Part shown: positions 1 through 9,033 of the stretch, in pieces
Position numbering within the stretch: position 1 is the stretch's first letter
How the letters are laid out: each line of letters starts with the position of its first letter
Source of the DNA: Rhodococcus sp. 4CII
GTDB lineage: Bacteria > Actinomycetota > Actinomycetes > Mycobacteriales > Mycobacteriaceae
DNA: 64,000 nucleotides
Assembly (NCBI RefSeq): GCF_014256275.1
Contig: NZ_JACCFE010000002.1
Span: 6,398,001-6,462,000 of the forward strand
Direction of reading: 5' to 3'
Notes under the pieces: model-generated
Databases searched by the model: none
The model's input: only the letters and a program-made list of their open reading frames with translations
Told to the model about the DNA's origin: nothing
Made by a program: the position numbers and the translations under genes

Positions 1-708
1 GTGAAACCGGGCATCGCCGAGCGGTTCGCGGAACTGCGGGCGATGGGAATCCGCACGGTGATGATCACCGGCGACAATCCGCTCACCGCCAAGGCCATCG
101 CGGCCGAAGCCGGTGTCGACGACTTCATGGCGGAGGCGACACCAGAGGACAAGCTCGCGCTGATCCGCAAGGAACAGGAGGGAGGACGGCTGGTCGCGAT
201 GACCGGTGACGGCACCAACGACGCCCCGGCGCTGGCCCAGGCGGACGTCGGGGTGGCCATGAACACCGGCACGTCCGCCGCGAAGGAAGCCGGGAACATG
301 GTGGATCTCGATTCGGATCCCACCAAGCTCATCGAGGTGGTGGAGATCGGCAAACAGCTGCTCATCACCCGCGGGGCGCTGACCACGTTCTCGCTCGCCA
401 ACGACCTGGCCAAGTACTTCGCCATCCTCCCCGCGTTGTTCAGCGTCATCTACCCGCAGCTGGACACACTGAACATCATGCGTCTGGCCACCCCGGAATC
501 GGCCATCCTGTCGGCGGTGATCTTCAACGCCGTCGTGATCGTGGCCCTGATCCCGTTGTCGCTGAAAGGTGTTCGTTATCGGCCGTCGTCGGCGTCGACA
601 CTGCTCGGCCGTAACCTGCTGGTCTACGGTCTCGGCGGAGTGATCACCCCGTTCGCCGGTATCTGGTTGATCGACCTCGTCGTCCGTCTCATTCCCGGAA
701 TTGGGTGA
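1..708 (+). CDS. kdpB: KdpB, potassium-transporting P-type ATPase subunit B, 3' part
   Basis: C-terminal 235 residues of the catalytic subunit of the KdpFABC potassium pump in the cytoplasmic membrane; the 5' part lies outside the window. The visible part has the P-type ATPase hinge motif [17 protein letters not shown] near residues 67-83 and the preceding [14 protein letters not shown] segment, then the last hydrophobic segments of the membrane domain. Position 1 reads GTG but is only the window edge, because the reading frame is open from base 1 and a full KdpB is close to 690 residues. kdpC follows after 6 bases, so the genes are one operon. Identification is very secure. Confidence 0.96.
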   Translation: MKPGIAERFAELRAMGIRTVMITGDNPLTAKAIAAEAGVDDFMAEATPEDKLALIRKEQEGGRLVAMTGDGTNDAPALAQADVGVAMNTGTSAAKEAGNMVDLDSDPTKLIEVVEIGKQLLITRGALTTFSLANDLAKYFAILPALFSVIYPQLDTLNIMRLATPESAILSAVIFNAVVIVALIPLSLKGVRYRPSSASTLLGRNLLVYGLGGVITPFAGIWLIDLVVRLIPGIG

Positions 709-714
709 TCCCGC

Positions 715-1365
715 ATGCGTTTTCTCATCGGACTGCTCCGGCAGACCTGGGCCGGGCTCCTCGTCCTGCTCGCACTCACGGCCGTTCTCGGCGTGCTCTA
801 TCCCGCCGCGGTGTGGGGGGTGAGCAGGATCGGCGCCGGCGCGGCCGAGGGTTCTCCCCTGCGGGACAGCACCGGGTGCGTCATCGGAAGCCGGTGGGTC
901 GGTGTCGACCCGCAGGTGCCGGCAGGGCAGCCGGACCCGTACTTCCACAACCGGGTGACCGGGTCGGTGTCCGATGGGGATCCGTTCACCCCCGGCGACC
1001 CCGCGACGGCGCTGCCCACCAACCAGGGACCGAGCAGTGAGATCCTGGCGTCGTTCGTCGCCGAGCGCCGTGCCGCGATCGCCGCGCGCGAGGGCGTCGA
1101 TCCCGGCGACGTTCCGGCCGACGCGGTCACCGGATCGGGCTCCGGCATCGACCCGCACATCAGCCCCGCGTATGCGGCATTGCAGGTGCGGAGGGCCGCG
1201 GAGGCGAACGGCCTCAGCGAGATCCGGGTCCGGCAGCTCGTCGCCGAGAACACCGAGGGACGGCAACTCGGGTTCCTCGGCGAGGAACGGGTGAACGTCC
1301 TCGAACTGAACCTGGCGCTCGGCCTGACCGCACCCGAGTGCACGGCACCGACCGCTGGTGGATGA
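715..1365 (+). CDS. kdpC: KdpC, potassium-transporting ATPase subunit C
   Basis: KdpC is the single-span accessory subunit that stabilises the KdpFABC complex and aids ATP binding by KdpB. The 216-residue product has one N-terminal membrane segment (about residues 10-33, LLVLLALTAVLGVLYPAAV) followed by an exported domain. Family signatures seen include YFHNR, LPTNQGPSS, VTGSGSGIDPHISP and the C-terminal NVLELNLAL. The length is usual for the family. It starts 6 bases after the kdpB stop and overlaps the start of kdpD by 8 bases, which suggests translational coupling. Confidence 0.96.
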   Translation: MRFLIGLLRQTWAGLLVLLALTAVLGVLYPAAVWGVSRIGAGAAEGSPLRDSTGCVIGSRWVGVDPQVPAGQPDPYFHNRVTGSVSDGDPFTPGDPATALPTNQGPSSEILASFVAERRAAIAAREGVDPGDVPADAVTGSGSGIDPHISPAYAALQVRRAAEANGLSEIRVRQLVAENTEGRQLGFLGEERVNVLELNLALGLTAPECTAPTAGG

Positions 1366-3910
1366 TGACGAGGTGAGTGGTACCGGATCCGACGGCGAGC
1401 GCCGGGACGTCGAACGCCGGCGCGGTGAACTGCGCATCTATCTCGGTGCGGCACCGGGTGTCGGCAAGACGTACGCCATGCTCGGTGAGGCCCACCGCCG
1501 CCGGGAGCGGGGATGCGACGTGGTCGCGGCCGTGGTGGAAACCCACGGCCGCGACCGCACGGCGGCGCAGCTCGGTGACCTCGAACTGATTCCGCCCAAG
1601 GTCATCGCCTACCGCGGCACGCTCGGCCGGGAGCTGGACGTCGAGGCGGTGCTGGCGCGCTCACCGGCACTCGTGCTCGTCGACGAGCTCGCGCACACGA
1701 ACACGCCGGGCAGCGTCCACGAGAAACGCTGGCAGGACGTGGAGATACTCCTCGCCGCCGGCATCGACGTCCTGTCGACGCTCAATGTCCAGCACCTCGA
1801 GAGCCTCAACGACGTGGTCCAGCGAATCACCGGGGTGGTGCAGCAGGAAACGGTCCCCGACAAGGTGGTGCGCGCGGCCACCCAGGTGGAGCTGGTGGAC
1901 ATCACCCCGGAGGCATTGCGCCGCAGACTGTCCCACGGAAACATCTACGCCGCGGAGAAGGTCGACGCCGCGCTCGGCAACTATTTCCGGAAAGGGAATC
2001 TCACCGCGCTCCGTGAACTGGCGTTGCTGTGGGTGGCCGATCAGGTGGACGCCGCGCTCGCGAAATATCGCGCGGAGAACAAGATCACCGAGACGTGGGA
2101 GGCTCGTGAACGCGTCGTGGTCGCCGTGACGGGCGGACCGGAGTCGGAGACACTGGTGCGGCGCGCGAGCCGCATCGCGTCGAGATCCAGCGCCGAGCTG
2201 AGCGTCGTGCACGTGGTGCGGGGCGACGGTCTCGCAGGCGTCTCGGCGCCGGAGATGGGCAAGGTGCGCACTCTCGCCGCGAGTATCGGGGCGAGCCTGC
2301 ACAGCGTCGTCGGGGACGACGTGCCGACCACACTGCTCGATTTCGCCCGGACCGCGAACGCCACCCAGTTGGTGCTGGGCACGTCGCGACGTTCACGGTG
2401 GGCGCGGATCTTCGACGAGGGGATCGGTGCGAGCGTCCTGCAGCAGTCGGGGTCGATCGATGTGCACATGGTGACGCACGGCGAATCCCACCGCCCGCGG
2501 CGACTGTCGCCGGTGGGATCGCGGTCCCGCACCGCGATCGCCTGGATCGCCGCGGTCCTCGTCCCGTCGGTGGCGACGCTGGTGATGACGGCCGTCGACC
2601 GGTGGCTCGGACTGGTCGGCGAGGGCGCGCTGTTCTTCATCGTGGTCCTGCTCGTCTCCCTGCTCGGCGGTGTCGCGCCCGCGGCCTTCTCCGCGCTGAT
2701 CTCGGGACTGTTCCTCAACTATTTCTTCACGCCGCCGGTGCACAGCTTCACCATCGCCGAGCCGGACAACTTCGTCACCACGGTCGTGCTGCTCGTGGTC
2801 GCCGTCGCGGTCGCGGTCCTGGTCGACGCGGCAGCCAAGCGTTCGCGGGAGGCCCGCCGGGCGTCGCAGGAGGCGGAGTTGCTGGCACTCTTCGCCGGAT
2901 CCGTGCTGCGTGGCGCGGATCTGGAGACCCTGCTCGACAAGGTGCGCGAGACGTACGGCCAGGAGTCGGTCAGTGTCCTGCACCGCGATCGCGGTGCGGT
3001 GGGGTCGGTCGGACCGCACGCCCCGCGGAGCGTCGACGAAGCCGACACGGTCTGCGAGGTGGGGGAAGGGGAATACGCGCTCGCCCTCCGCGGCAGTGAA
3101 CTGCGCGCCCGGGACCGTCGCGTGCTGCTCGCGGTCGCCAACCAGGCGGTGGGCATGATCCGCCAGGCCGAGCTCGCTCAAGAAGCCGGCCAGGCGCAGG
3201 CGCTGGCCGAGGCCGACCGGTTGCGGCGCTCGCTGCTGTCCGCCGTCAGCCACGACCTCCGGACCCCGCTGGCCGCCGTGAAGGCGGCTGCGTCCAGCCT
3301 GCGCAGCGACGACGTCGACTTCTCCCCGGAAGACACCGCCGAACTGCTCGCGACCATCGAGGAATCCGCCGATGTCCTCACCTCGCTCGTCGGCAACCTG
3401 CTCGACTCGTCCCGCCTCGCGGCGGGGGTCGTGACGCCGACTCTGCGTCCGGTGTATCTCGACGAGGTGGTGCACCGGGCGCTGGTGGGTCTGGGGATCG
3501 GCGGCCGCACGGGCACCCGGGCACGGGAACGGGTGGAGGTCGACGTCGGAGCGGTCACGGCCATGGCGGATTCGGGGCTGCTCGAGCGGGTTCTGGCGAA
3601 TCTGATCGACAACGCGCTCCGCTACGGTGAGGACTCCGTGATCCGGGTCGGCGCCGCGGCGGTGGGAGACCGCGCCGTGATCACCGTCGCCGACACGGGA
3701 CCGGGGATTCCGCGCGGGCGGGCCGAGGAGATGTTCGACCCGTTCCAGCGGCTGGGAGACCGGGACACGACCACCGGGGTCGGGCTCGGACTCTCCGTCG
3801 TCCGCGGATTCGTCGACGCGATGGGCGGGACGATCAGCGCCACCGACACCCCGGGCGGAGGACTGACCATGGTGGTGGAACTGGCCGGGCCGGGAGGGGA
3901 GCATCCATGA
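1358..3910 (+). CDS. kdpD: KdpD, osmosensitive potassium channel sensor histidine kinase
   Basis: Membrane sensor kinase that controls kdp expression through KdpE in response to potassium limitation and osmotic stress. The 850 residues show the standard order: an N-terminal KdpD domain with a Walker A motif GAAPGVGKT (residues 30-38) and DELAH near 110, a universal-stress-like domain around 250-370, four membrane segments around 395-500, a HisKA domain with the phospho-accepting His632 in SHDLRTPL, and an HATPase domain with N, G1 (DTGPGIP) and G2 (GVGLGLS) boxes. The GTG at 1358 overlaps kdpC; a second GTG at 1373 is a possible alternative start. The gene overlaps kdpE by 4 bases. Confidence 0.96.
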   Translation: MDDDEVSGTGSDGERRDVERRRGELRIYLGAAPGVGKTYAMLGEAHRRRERGCDVVAAVVETHGRDRTAAQLGDLELIPPKVIAYRGTLGRELDVEAVLARSPALVLVDELAHTNTPGSVHEKRWQDVEILLAAGIDVLSTLNVQHLESLNDVVQRITGVVQQETVPDKVVRAATQVELVDITPEALRRRLSHGNIYAAEKVDAALGNYFRKGNLTALRELALLWVADQVDAALAKYRAENKITETWEARERVVVAVTGGPESETLVRRASRIASRSSAELSVVHVVRGDGLAGVSAPEMGKVRTLAASIGASLHSVVGDDVPTTLLDFARTANATQLVLGTSRRSRWARIFDEGIGASVLQQSGSIDVHMVTHGESHRPRRLSPVGSRSRTAIAWIAAVLVPSVATLVMTAVDRWLGLVGEGALFFIVVLLVSLLGGVAPAAFSALISGLFLNYFFTPPVHSFTIAEPDNFVTTVVLLVVAVAVAVLVDAAAKRSREARRASQEAELLALFAGSVLRGADLETLLDKVRETYGQESVSVLHRDRGAVGSVGPHAPRSVDEADTVCEVGEGEYALALRGSELRARDRRVLLAVANQAVGMIRQAELAQEAGQAQALAEADRLRRSLLSAVSHDLRTPLAAVKAAASSLRSDDVDFSPEDTAELLATIEESADVLTSLVGNLLDSSRLAAGVVTPTLRPVYLDEVVHRALVGLGIGGRTGTRARERVEVDVGAVTAMADSGLLERVLANLIDNALRYGEDSVIRVGAAAVGDRAVITVADTGPGIPRGRAEEMFDPFQRLGDRDTTTGVGLGLSVVRGFVDAMGGTISATDTPGGGLTMVVELAGPGGEHP

Positions 3911-4587
3911 CACGAGTTCTCGTCGTCGACGACGAACCGCAGATCCTCCGCGCCCTGCGGATCAATCTCAGCGTGCGCGGATACGACGTGGTCACGGCCG
4001 CGTCGGGGGCGGCCGCTCTGCGCGCCGCCGCCGAGCGACAGCCGGACGTGATCGTGCTCGACCTCGGGCTCCCCGACATGGACGGGACGGAGGTGCTCGC
4101 CGGCCTCCGCGGGTGGTGCCCGGCACCGGTGATCGTGCTGTCGGCCCGCACCGATTCCGCGGACAAGGTGGACGCCCTCGACGCCGGCGCCGACGACTAC
4201 GTCACCAAGCCGTTCGGGATGGACGAATTCCTGGCGCGGGTCCGGGCGGCCGCGCGCCGCGCGACCGCCGCCGTCGACACGAGCGAGCCTGTGGTGGAGA
4301 CGGATTCGTTCACCGTCGATCTCGCGGCGAAAACCGTGCGCCGGTCCGGGGTGGAGGTCCACCTGACGCCGACCGAGTGGGGAATGCTCGAGATGCTCGT
4401 GCGGAACAAGGGCAAACTCGTGGGCCAGAAAGAACTCCTCCGGGAGGTGTGGGGTCCGGCGTACGCCACCGAGACCCACTACTTGCGGGTGTACCTGGCG
4501 CAGCTGAGGCGCAAACTCGAGGACGACCCGTCCCATCCGCGTCACCTCATCACCGAGGCCGGGATGGGATACCGGTTCCAGGTGTGA
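3907..4587 (+). CDS. kdpE: KdpE, response regulator (OmpR/PhoB type)
   Basis: DNA-binding partner of KdpD, expected to activate the kdp operon when phosphorylated. The 226-residue product has a receiver domain with acidic pocket DDE (8-10), phospho-acceptor Asp52 in VLDLGLPDMDG and the conserved lysine in YVTKPFG near residue 101. A winged-helix output domain follows, ending in the usual GMGYRF motif. Its ATG overlaps the kdpD stop (ATGA), so the two proteins are probably made in proportion. It is the last gene of the kdp operon here. Confidence 0.96.
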   Translation: MTRVLVVDDEPQILRALRINLSVRGYDVVTAASGAAALRAAAERQPDVIVLDLGLPDMDGTEVLAGLRGWCPAPVIVLSARTDSADKVDALDAGADDYVTKPFGMDEFLARVRAAARRATAAVDTSEPVVETDSFTVDLAAKTVRRSGVEVHLTPTEWGMLEMLVRNKGKLVGQKELLREVWGPAYATETHYLRVYLAQLRRKLEDDPSHPRHLITEAGMGYRFQV

Positions 4588-4644
4588 GATCGCGCGCGGC
4601 TCGGCGTGCGGAATGTGGTCGCCTCGACGTGGGAGACTGGACCG

Positions 4645-5460
4645 GTGAGGTTGTATCGAGACAATGCGGTGGTGCTACGCCAGCACAAGCTGGGCGAGGC
4701 CGACCGGATCGTCACGCTCCTCACCCGGCAGCACGGTCTGGTGCGGGCGGTCGCCAAGGGGGTGCGCCGCACGAAATCGAAGTTCGGGGCCCGGCTCGAG
4801 CCGTTCGCGCACATCGACGTGCAGCTCTACCCGGGACGCAACCTCGACATCGTCACCCAGGTGCAGACCGTCGACGCGTTCGCCACCGACATCGTCGACG
4901 ACTACACCCGGTACACGACGGCGTGCGCGATCCTCGAGACCGCCGAGCGGCTCGCCGGTGAGGAACGCGCCCCGGCGCTGCAACTGCATCGACTGACGGT
5001 CGGGGCGCTGCGTGCGGTCGCCGAACACCACCGTCCGTGTGAGCTGATCCTCGACGCGTTCCTGTTGCGGGCCATGGGTTTCGCGGGGTGGGCGCCCGCC
5101 CTCGACGACTGTGCGCGGTGCAGCGCGCCCGGACCGCACCGGGCCTTCCACGTGGCCGCCGGGGGAGCGGTGTGCGTCCACTGCCGCCCGCCGGGCGCCG
5201 CCACCCCGTCGCCGGGTGTCCTCGATCTGATGGATGCGCTGTTCCGCGGCGACTGGGTAAGGACGGAGCAGGTGCCCGACGCGTTGCGGGGGCAGGCGAG
5301 CGGTCTCGTCGCGGCGCATCTGCAGTGGCACCTCGAACGGCAACTCCGCACTCTCCCGCTGATCGAACGCGCACGACCGCATGCGGCGGTGGGGGCGGAG
5401 GATTCGGTCAGGCAGGATGGGGACCGTGATTCGACGACGCGAACCTCGAGCCCCGCATAA
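4645..5460 (+). CDS. recO: RecO, DNA repair and recombination mediator
   Basis: RecO works with RecF and RecR in the cytoplasm, loading RecA on gapped DNA and annealing strands. The product has an N-terminal OB-fold region with typical [20 protein letters not shown] and [22 protein letters not shown], and a later four-cysteine cluster (CARC and CVHC, near residues 156-183) typical of zinc-binding RecO. I chose GTG 4645 (271 residues) because the family begins with VRLY; a longer frame opens at 4606 but adds 13 unmatched residues. The 3' end overlaps the start of uppS. Confidence 0.92.
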   Translation: MRLYRDNAVVLRQHKLGEADRIVTLLTRQHGLVRAVAKGVRRTKSKFGARLEPFAHIDVQLYPGRNLDIVTQVQTVDAFATDIVDDYTRYTTACAILETAERLAGEERAPALQLHRLTVGALRAVAEHHRPCELILDAFLLRAMGFAGWAPALDDCARCSAPGPHRAFHVAAGGAVCVHCRPPGAATPSPGVLDLMDALFRGDWVRTEQVPDALRGQASGLVAAHLQWHLERQLRTLPLIERARPHAAVGAEDSVRQDGDRDSTTRTSSPA

Positions 5461-6235
5461 CTCCGGGGCCGAGCGCCAGATCCGGCCGCCGGACCCGCAC
5501 CCCTCGGGCGCCCGCCCGCCCGGCCTGCAACCCGAACTGGTGCCGCGGCACATCGCGCTGGTGATGGACGGCAACGGTCGCTGGGCGCAGGAGCGGGGAC
5601 TGCCCCGGACCGCGGGCCACGAACGCGGCGAGGCCGTGCTGATGGATGCCGTCTGCGGGTGCATCGAGATGGGCGTCGAATGGTTGTCGGCGTACGCGTT
5701 CTCCACCGAGAACTGGAAGCGCAGCCCCGAGGAGGTCCGCTTCCTGATGGGGTTCAACCGCGACGTGATCCGGCGCCGCCGTGACGAGATGCACGAGATG
5801 GGGGTGCGTGTGCGGTGGGCGGGGCGCCGCCCGAAGCTGTGGCGCAGCGTCATCAAGGAACTCGAGATCGCCGAAGAGCTGACGAAGCACAACACGGTCA
5901 TGAACCTGACCATGTGCGTCAACTACGGCGGTCGCGCGGAGATCGCCGACGCGGCGAAGGAGATCGGCAGGCGGGTGGCGGCCGGACAGCTGGACCCGGA
6001 GAAGATCACCGAGGCGACCGTGGCGCGGTACCTCGACGAGCCGGACATGCCGGACGTCGACCTGTTCCTCCGGCCGTCCGGCGAGCAGCGCACGTCCAAC
6101 TTCCTGATCTGGCAGTCGGCGTACGCCGAGATGGTGTACCAGGAGAAGCTGTTTCCCGATTTCGACCGCCGCGATCTGTGGGCGGCGTGCGTCGAGTACG
6201 CCTCGCGCGACCGCAGGTTCGGGGGAGTGAAGTGA
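5417..6235 (+). CDS. uppS: Long-chain (Z)-isoprenyl diphosphate synthase (decaprenyl/undecaprenyl diphosphate synthase)
   Basis: Makes the polyprenyl diphosphate that becomes the lipid carrier for peptidoglycan, arabinogalactan and other wall polymers. Signatures are [20 protein letters not shown] with the catalytic aspartate, [19 protein letters not shown] and, near the C-terminus, [20 protein letters not shown] and the YAEMVY segment. The start is uncertain: ATG 5417 gives 272 residues, while ATG 5381 and GTG 5426 are also in frame, and all of them lie inside the end of recO. This is the position of Rv2361c in M. tuberculosis. The next gene starts inside its stop codon. Confidence 0.93.
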   Translation: MGTVIRRREPRAPHNSGAERQIRPPDPHPSGARPPGLQPELVPRHIALVMDGNGRWAQERGLPRTAGHERGEAVLMDAVCGCIEMGVEWLSAYAFSTENWKRSPEEVRFLMGFNRDVIRRRRDEMHEMGVRVRWAGRRPKLWRSVIKELEIAEELTKHNTVMNLTMCVNYGGRAEIADAAKEIGRRVAAGQLDPEKITEATVARYLDEPDMPDVDLFLRPSGEQRTSNFLIWQSAYAEMVYQEKLFPDFDRRDLWAACVEYASRDRRFGGVK

Positions 6236-6633
6236 CGGCCGACGGAGCACCCGCGCTGCTCGCCGGCGCGGCGAGGGCGCTCGAGCATTTCGCGACCGTC
6301 TCGACGGCGGACGACGGGTCGCTGAGCTTCGAGTACGCGGGTGCGTTGTGTTCGATCAGTGCGATGACCCTCACCGACGGCCTCGATGTGCTGTCGATGA
6401 CGTGCGTGCTGGCCTGGGATCGCCCGGTCAGTGCCTCGTTGCACAAGAAGGTTGCGGAACGGAACGGCGCAGTGCAATTCGGTTCGATCGCGGTGTTCGC
6501 CCACGGCCGGCTCGCGGACGTCATCCTGCGCTACACGTTCCCGGCGGCCGGGCTGGAAGACGAGGCGCTCACGACCATGCTGCTCCTCGTGCTGAGCGGC
6601 GCCGACACTGCCCGGCAGGGGCTCATTCCCTGA
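6232..6633 (+). CDS. Conserved hypothetical protein of the uppS-furB interval
   Basis: A 133-residue protein beginning at a GTG that overlaps the uppS stop (GTGA), so it is translationally coupled to uppS. It is soluble-looking, with no signal peptide or membrane segment, and an alternating pattern of short beta-type segments and a leucine-rich C-terminus ([14 protein letters not shown]). Its place between uppS and the furB gene matches Rv2360c of M. tuberculosis, also a conserved protein of unknown function. I do not recognise a domain, and no function is proposed. It converges on furB with only three bases between the stop codons. Confidence 0.8.
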   Translation: MTADGAPALLAGAARALEHFATVSTADDGSLSFEYAGALCSISAMTLTDGLDVLSMTCVLAWDRPVSASLHKKVAERNGAVQFGSIAVFAHGRLADVILRYTFPAAGLEDEALTTMLLLVLSGADTARQGLIP

Positions 6634-6636
6634 CGC

Positions 6637-7062
6637 TCACTGCGGTGCGGTGCAGTCCTTGCAGAGGCCGAAGATCTCGATGGTGTGGCTGACGTCGGAG
6701 AAACCGTGCGTGTCGGCGATCGACTGCGACCACTGCTCCACGGTCGGTCCCTCGACCTCGACGGTGTAGCCGCAGGTGCGGCAGACGAGGTGATGGTGGT
6801 GCCCGGACGAGCAGCGCCGGTACACGGACTCGCCGGTGTCGATGCGCAGGACGTCGACCGTGCCGGCATCGGCGAGCGTCTGCAGGGTGCGGTACACGGT
6901 GGTCAGTCCTATGCCCTCGCCGCGTTTGCGCAGTTCGTCGTGCAGTTCCTGCGCCGACCGGAACTCCTCGATGTCGTCGAGGAGGGCGGAGATGGCGCTG
7001 CGCTGCTTGGTCGCCCGAACGCCCACGACGACGGGTTTGCGCTGGCCGGTGTTCTGGGTCAA
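6637..7062 (-). CDS. furB: Fur-family zinc uptake regulator (FurB/Zur)
   Basis: Zinc-dependent repressor of the Fur family. The 141-residue product has a winged-helix domain (RSAISALLDDIEEFRSAQEL, then GLTTVYRTLQTL) and metal ligands in the C-terminal half: SSGHHHHLVCRTCG and, near the end, FGLCKDC, giving two CxxC pairs for structural zinc plus histidines for the sensing site. The start is TTG at 7062, five bases after the end of the smtB-like gene, which gives the expected family N-terminus. The order smtB-furB and the upstream Zur-like box match the Rv2358-Rv2359 operon, which favours zinc over iron as the signal. Confidence 0.92.
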   Translation of the reverse strand: MTQNTGQRKPVVVGVRATKQRSAISALLDDIEEFRSAQELHDELRKRGEGIGLTTVYRTLQTLADAGTVDVLRIDTGESVYRRCSSGHHHHLVCRTCGYTVEVEGPTVEQWSQSIADTHGFSDVSHTIEIFGLCKDCTAPQ

Positions 7063-7067
7063 GGCTT

Positions 7068-7412
7068 CTATCCTTCCTCGGCGTGCGCGACGGCGTCCAC
7101 GACGATGTGGGCGAGGTGGTCGTCCACCAGGCGGTAGAGGACTTCCCGTCCGGTGCGTTCGCCGCGGACGACGCCGGCTGCCTTGAGCACGCGAAGATGC
7201 TGACTGATCAGTGGCTGGGTGACGCCCAGTGCTCCCACGAGTTCGTGGACGCAACGTTCCGATTCGCGGAGTTGGAGGACTATCGCGATGCGGACGGGGG
7301 CGGCGAGGGCGCGGAGGATGTCGCCGGCGGCGGTCAGCGTCTCCTTCGACGGCACCGGGGCCGGCGGGGCGGCCTCGAACGGATGCAGATCCCCGGGATC
7401 GGTGACGCTCAC
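7068..7412 (-). CDS. smtB: ArsR/SmtB-family metal-sensing repressor
   Basis: A 114-residue winged-helix repressor that by position should sense zinc and control itself and furB. The core shows LAAPVRIAIVLQL, the recognition helix region GVTQPLISQHLRVLKAAGVV, and a C-terminal helix VDDHLAHIVVDAVAHAEE with the Asp/His/His/Glu pattern used as the alpha-5 metal site in SmtB proteins. GTG 7412 is chosen because GAAGGAG sits just upstream; the open frame extends further but without such support. A Zur-like box and a second palindrome lie 85-125 bases upstream. Confidence 0.9.
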   Translation of the reverse strand: MSVTDPGDLHPFEAAPPAPVPSKETLTAAGDILRALAAPVRIAIVLQLRESERCVHELVGALGVTQPLISQHLRVLKAAGVVRGERTGREVLYRLVDDHLAHIVVDAVAHAEEG

Positions 7413-7495
7413 CAGTGATCTCCTTCGGTGTGCCGGACGATGGACGAGAATGAGGCCACCGGGCCACGGGCCTCGGAGGATCGCCCTCATCTTAT

Positions 7496-7510
7496 TGCAA
7501 ATCAATTCCA
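7496..7510. promoter_or_regulatory. Zur/FurB-type box upstream of smtB-furB
   Basis: On the minus strand this reads TGGAATTGATTTGCA, a 7-1-7 palindrome of the form TGNAANTNANTTNCA. It agrees at 11 of 15 places with the mycobacterial FurB box TGAAAATCATTTTCA as I recall it. It lies 84 bases upstream of the smtB GTG, in the smtB/glyS intergenic region. Autoregulation of the zinc-regulator operon is inferred. Confidence 0.6.
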
Positions 7511-7512
7511 TT

Positions 7513-7538
7513 TTGATATGCACGAATACGCATGTCAA
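7513..7538. promoter_or_regulatory. Inverted repeat, candidate SmtB operator
   Basis: TTGATATGC and GCATGTCAA are inverted copies (8 of 9 positions pair) separated by 8 bases. The element sits immediately beside the Zur-like box, between the divergent smtB and glyS genes. ArsR/SmtB repressors usually bind such palindromes at their own promoters, so an SmtB operator is the natural guess; it could also affect glyS. Confidence 0.45.
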
Positions 7539-7570
7539 CCGGGTGGGTGAACCGACGGGAATCGGGCAGA

Positions 7571-7576
7571 TAGGCT
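7571..7576 (+). promoter_or_regulatory. Probable -10 element for glyS
   Basis: TAGGCT fits the actinobacterial TANNNT -10 pattern and would give a transcript start near 7582, about 50 bases before the preferred glyS start. I see no convincing -35. Confidence 0.4.
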
Positions 7577-7633
7577 GGGATCCGAAAAGCGCACGTGAAC
7601 CATGCATCTATTACCCAGATGGAGAGCACTCGA

Positions 7634-9025
7634 GTGGCACCGAAGTCCAAAGTCGAAACCGTCGTCAATCTCGCCAAGCGTCGTGGCCTGGTCTATCCGT
7701 GCGGTGAGATCTACGGAGGCACGAAGTCGGCCTGGGACTACGGCCCCCTGGGTGTCGAACTCAAGGAAAACATCAAGAAGCAGTGGTGGCGCAACATGGT
7801 CACCAGCCGCGAGGACGTCGTAGGCCTCGACTCCTCGGTGATCCTGCCGCGCGAGGTGTGGGTGGCGTCGGGTCACGTCGGCGTGTTCAACGACCCACTG
7901 GTCGAGTGCCTGAACTGTCACAAGCGTCATCGTCAGGACCACCTGCAGGAGGCGTACGCGGAGAAGAAGGGTCTCGACAACCCGGACGATGTCCCGATGG
8001 ACGTCGTGGGCTGCCCCGACTGCGGCACGGTCGGTCAGTGGACCGAGCCCCGCGACTTCAACATGATGCTCAAGACGTATCTCGGCCCGGTCGAGAGCGA
8101 AGAGGGCATGCACTACCTGCGCCCGGAAACCGCGCAGGGCATCTTCGTGAACTTCGCGAACGTGCTCACCACGTCGCGCAAGAAGCCGCCGTTCGGCATC
8201 GGCCAGATCGGCAAGAGCTTCCGCAACGAGATCACGCCCGGCAACTTCATCTTCCGCACCCGCGAGTTCGAGCAGATGGAGATGGAGTTCTTCGTCAAGC
8301 CCGGCGAGGACGAGGAGTGGCACCAGTACTGGATCGACTACCGCATGGACTGGTACACCGGGCTCGGCATCAACAAGGACAACCTGCGCCTGTACGAGCA
8401 CGCGCAGGACAAGCTGTCGCACTACTCGAAGCGCACCGTCGACATCGAGTACCGCTTCCACTTCCAGGGCAGCGAATGGGGCGAACTGGAGGGTGTGGCC
8501 AACCGCACCGACTTCGACCTGTCGACCCACTCGAAGCACTCGGGCACCGACCTCAACTACTACGACCAGGCCACCGGTGAGCGGTACACGCCGTACGTCA
8601 TCGAGCCGGCAGCCGGTCTCACCCGTTCGCTGATGGCGTTCCTCGTCGACGCGTACACCGAGGACGAGGCGCCGAACGCGAAGGGCGGCGTCGACAAGCG
8701 CACCGTGCTGCGCCTGGACCGTCGTCTCGCGCCGGTGAAGGCTGCGGTGCTGCCGCTGTCGCGTAACGCGGACCTGACGCCGAAGGCCAAGGACCTCGCC
8801 GCGACGCTCCGCCAGCACTGGAACGTCGAGTTCGACGACGCCGGCGCGATCGGCCGCCGCTACCGCCGTCAAGACGAGATCGGCACCCCGTTCTGCATCA
8901 CCGTCGACTTCGACACCCTCGAGGACCACGCCGTGACGGTGCGCGAGCGTGACTCGATGGCCCAGGAGCGGGTCGCGCTCGACCAGGTCGAGGGCTACCT
9001 GGCGCAGCGCCTCATCGGTTCCTGA
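7634..9025 (+). CDS. glyS: Glycyl-tRNA synthetase, class II homodimeric type
   Basis: Charges tRNA-Gly with glycine in the cytoplasm. Class II features are [12 protein letters not shown] near the N-terminus, motif 2-like [20 protein letters not shown] with [14 protein letters not shown], and a motif 3-like [14 protein letters not shown]; the C-terminal anticodon-binding domain follows. Cysteine pairs (CLNC and CPDC) in the insertion suggest a bound zinc. I chose GTG 7634 (463 residues, N-terminus [18 protein letters not shown]). In-frame starts at 7595 and 7619 are possible. It is divergent from smtB-furB as in M. tuberculosis Rv2357c. Confidence 0.95.
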   Translation: MAPKSKVETVVNLAKRRGLVYPCGEIYGGTKSAWDYGPLGVELKENIKKQWWRNMVTSREDVVGLDSSVILPREVWVASGHVGVFNDPLVECLNCHKRHRQDHLQEAYAEKKGLDNPDDVPMDVVGCPDCGTVGQWTEPRDFNMMLKTYLGPVESEEGMHYLRPETAQGIFVNFANVLTTSRKKPPFGIGQIGKSFRNEITPGNFIFRTREFEQMEMEFFVKPGEDEEWHQYWIDYRMDWYTGLGINKDNLRLYEHAQDKLSHYSKRTVDIEYRFHFQGSEWGELEGVANRTDFDLSTHSKHSGTDLNYYDQATGERYTPYVIEPAAGLTRSLMAFLVDAYTEDEAPNAKGGVDKRTVLRLDRRLAPVKAAVLPLSRNADLTPKAKDLAATLRQHWNVEFDDAGAIGRRYRRQDEIGTPFCITVDFDTLEDHAVTVRERDSMAQERVALDQVEGYLAQRLIGS

Positions 9026-9033
9026 TCTGACCG

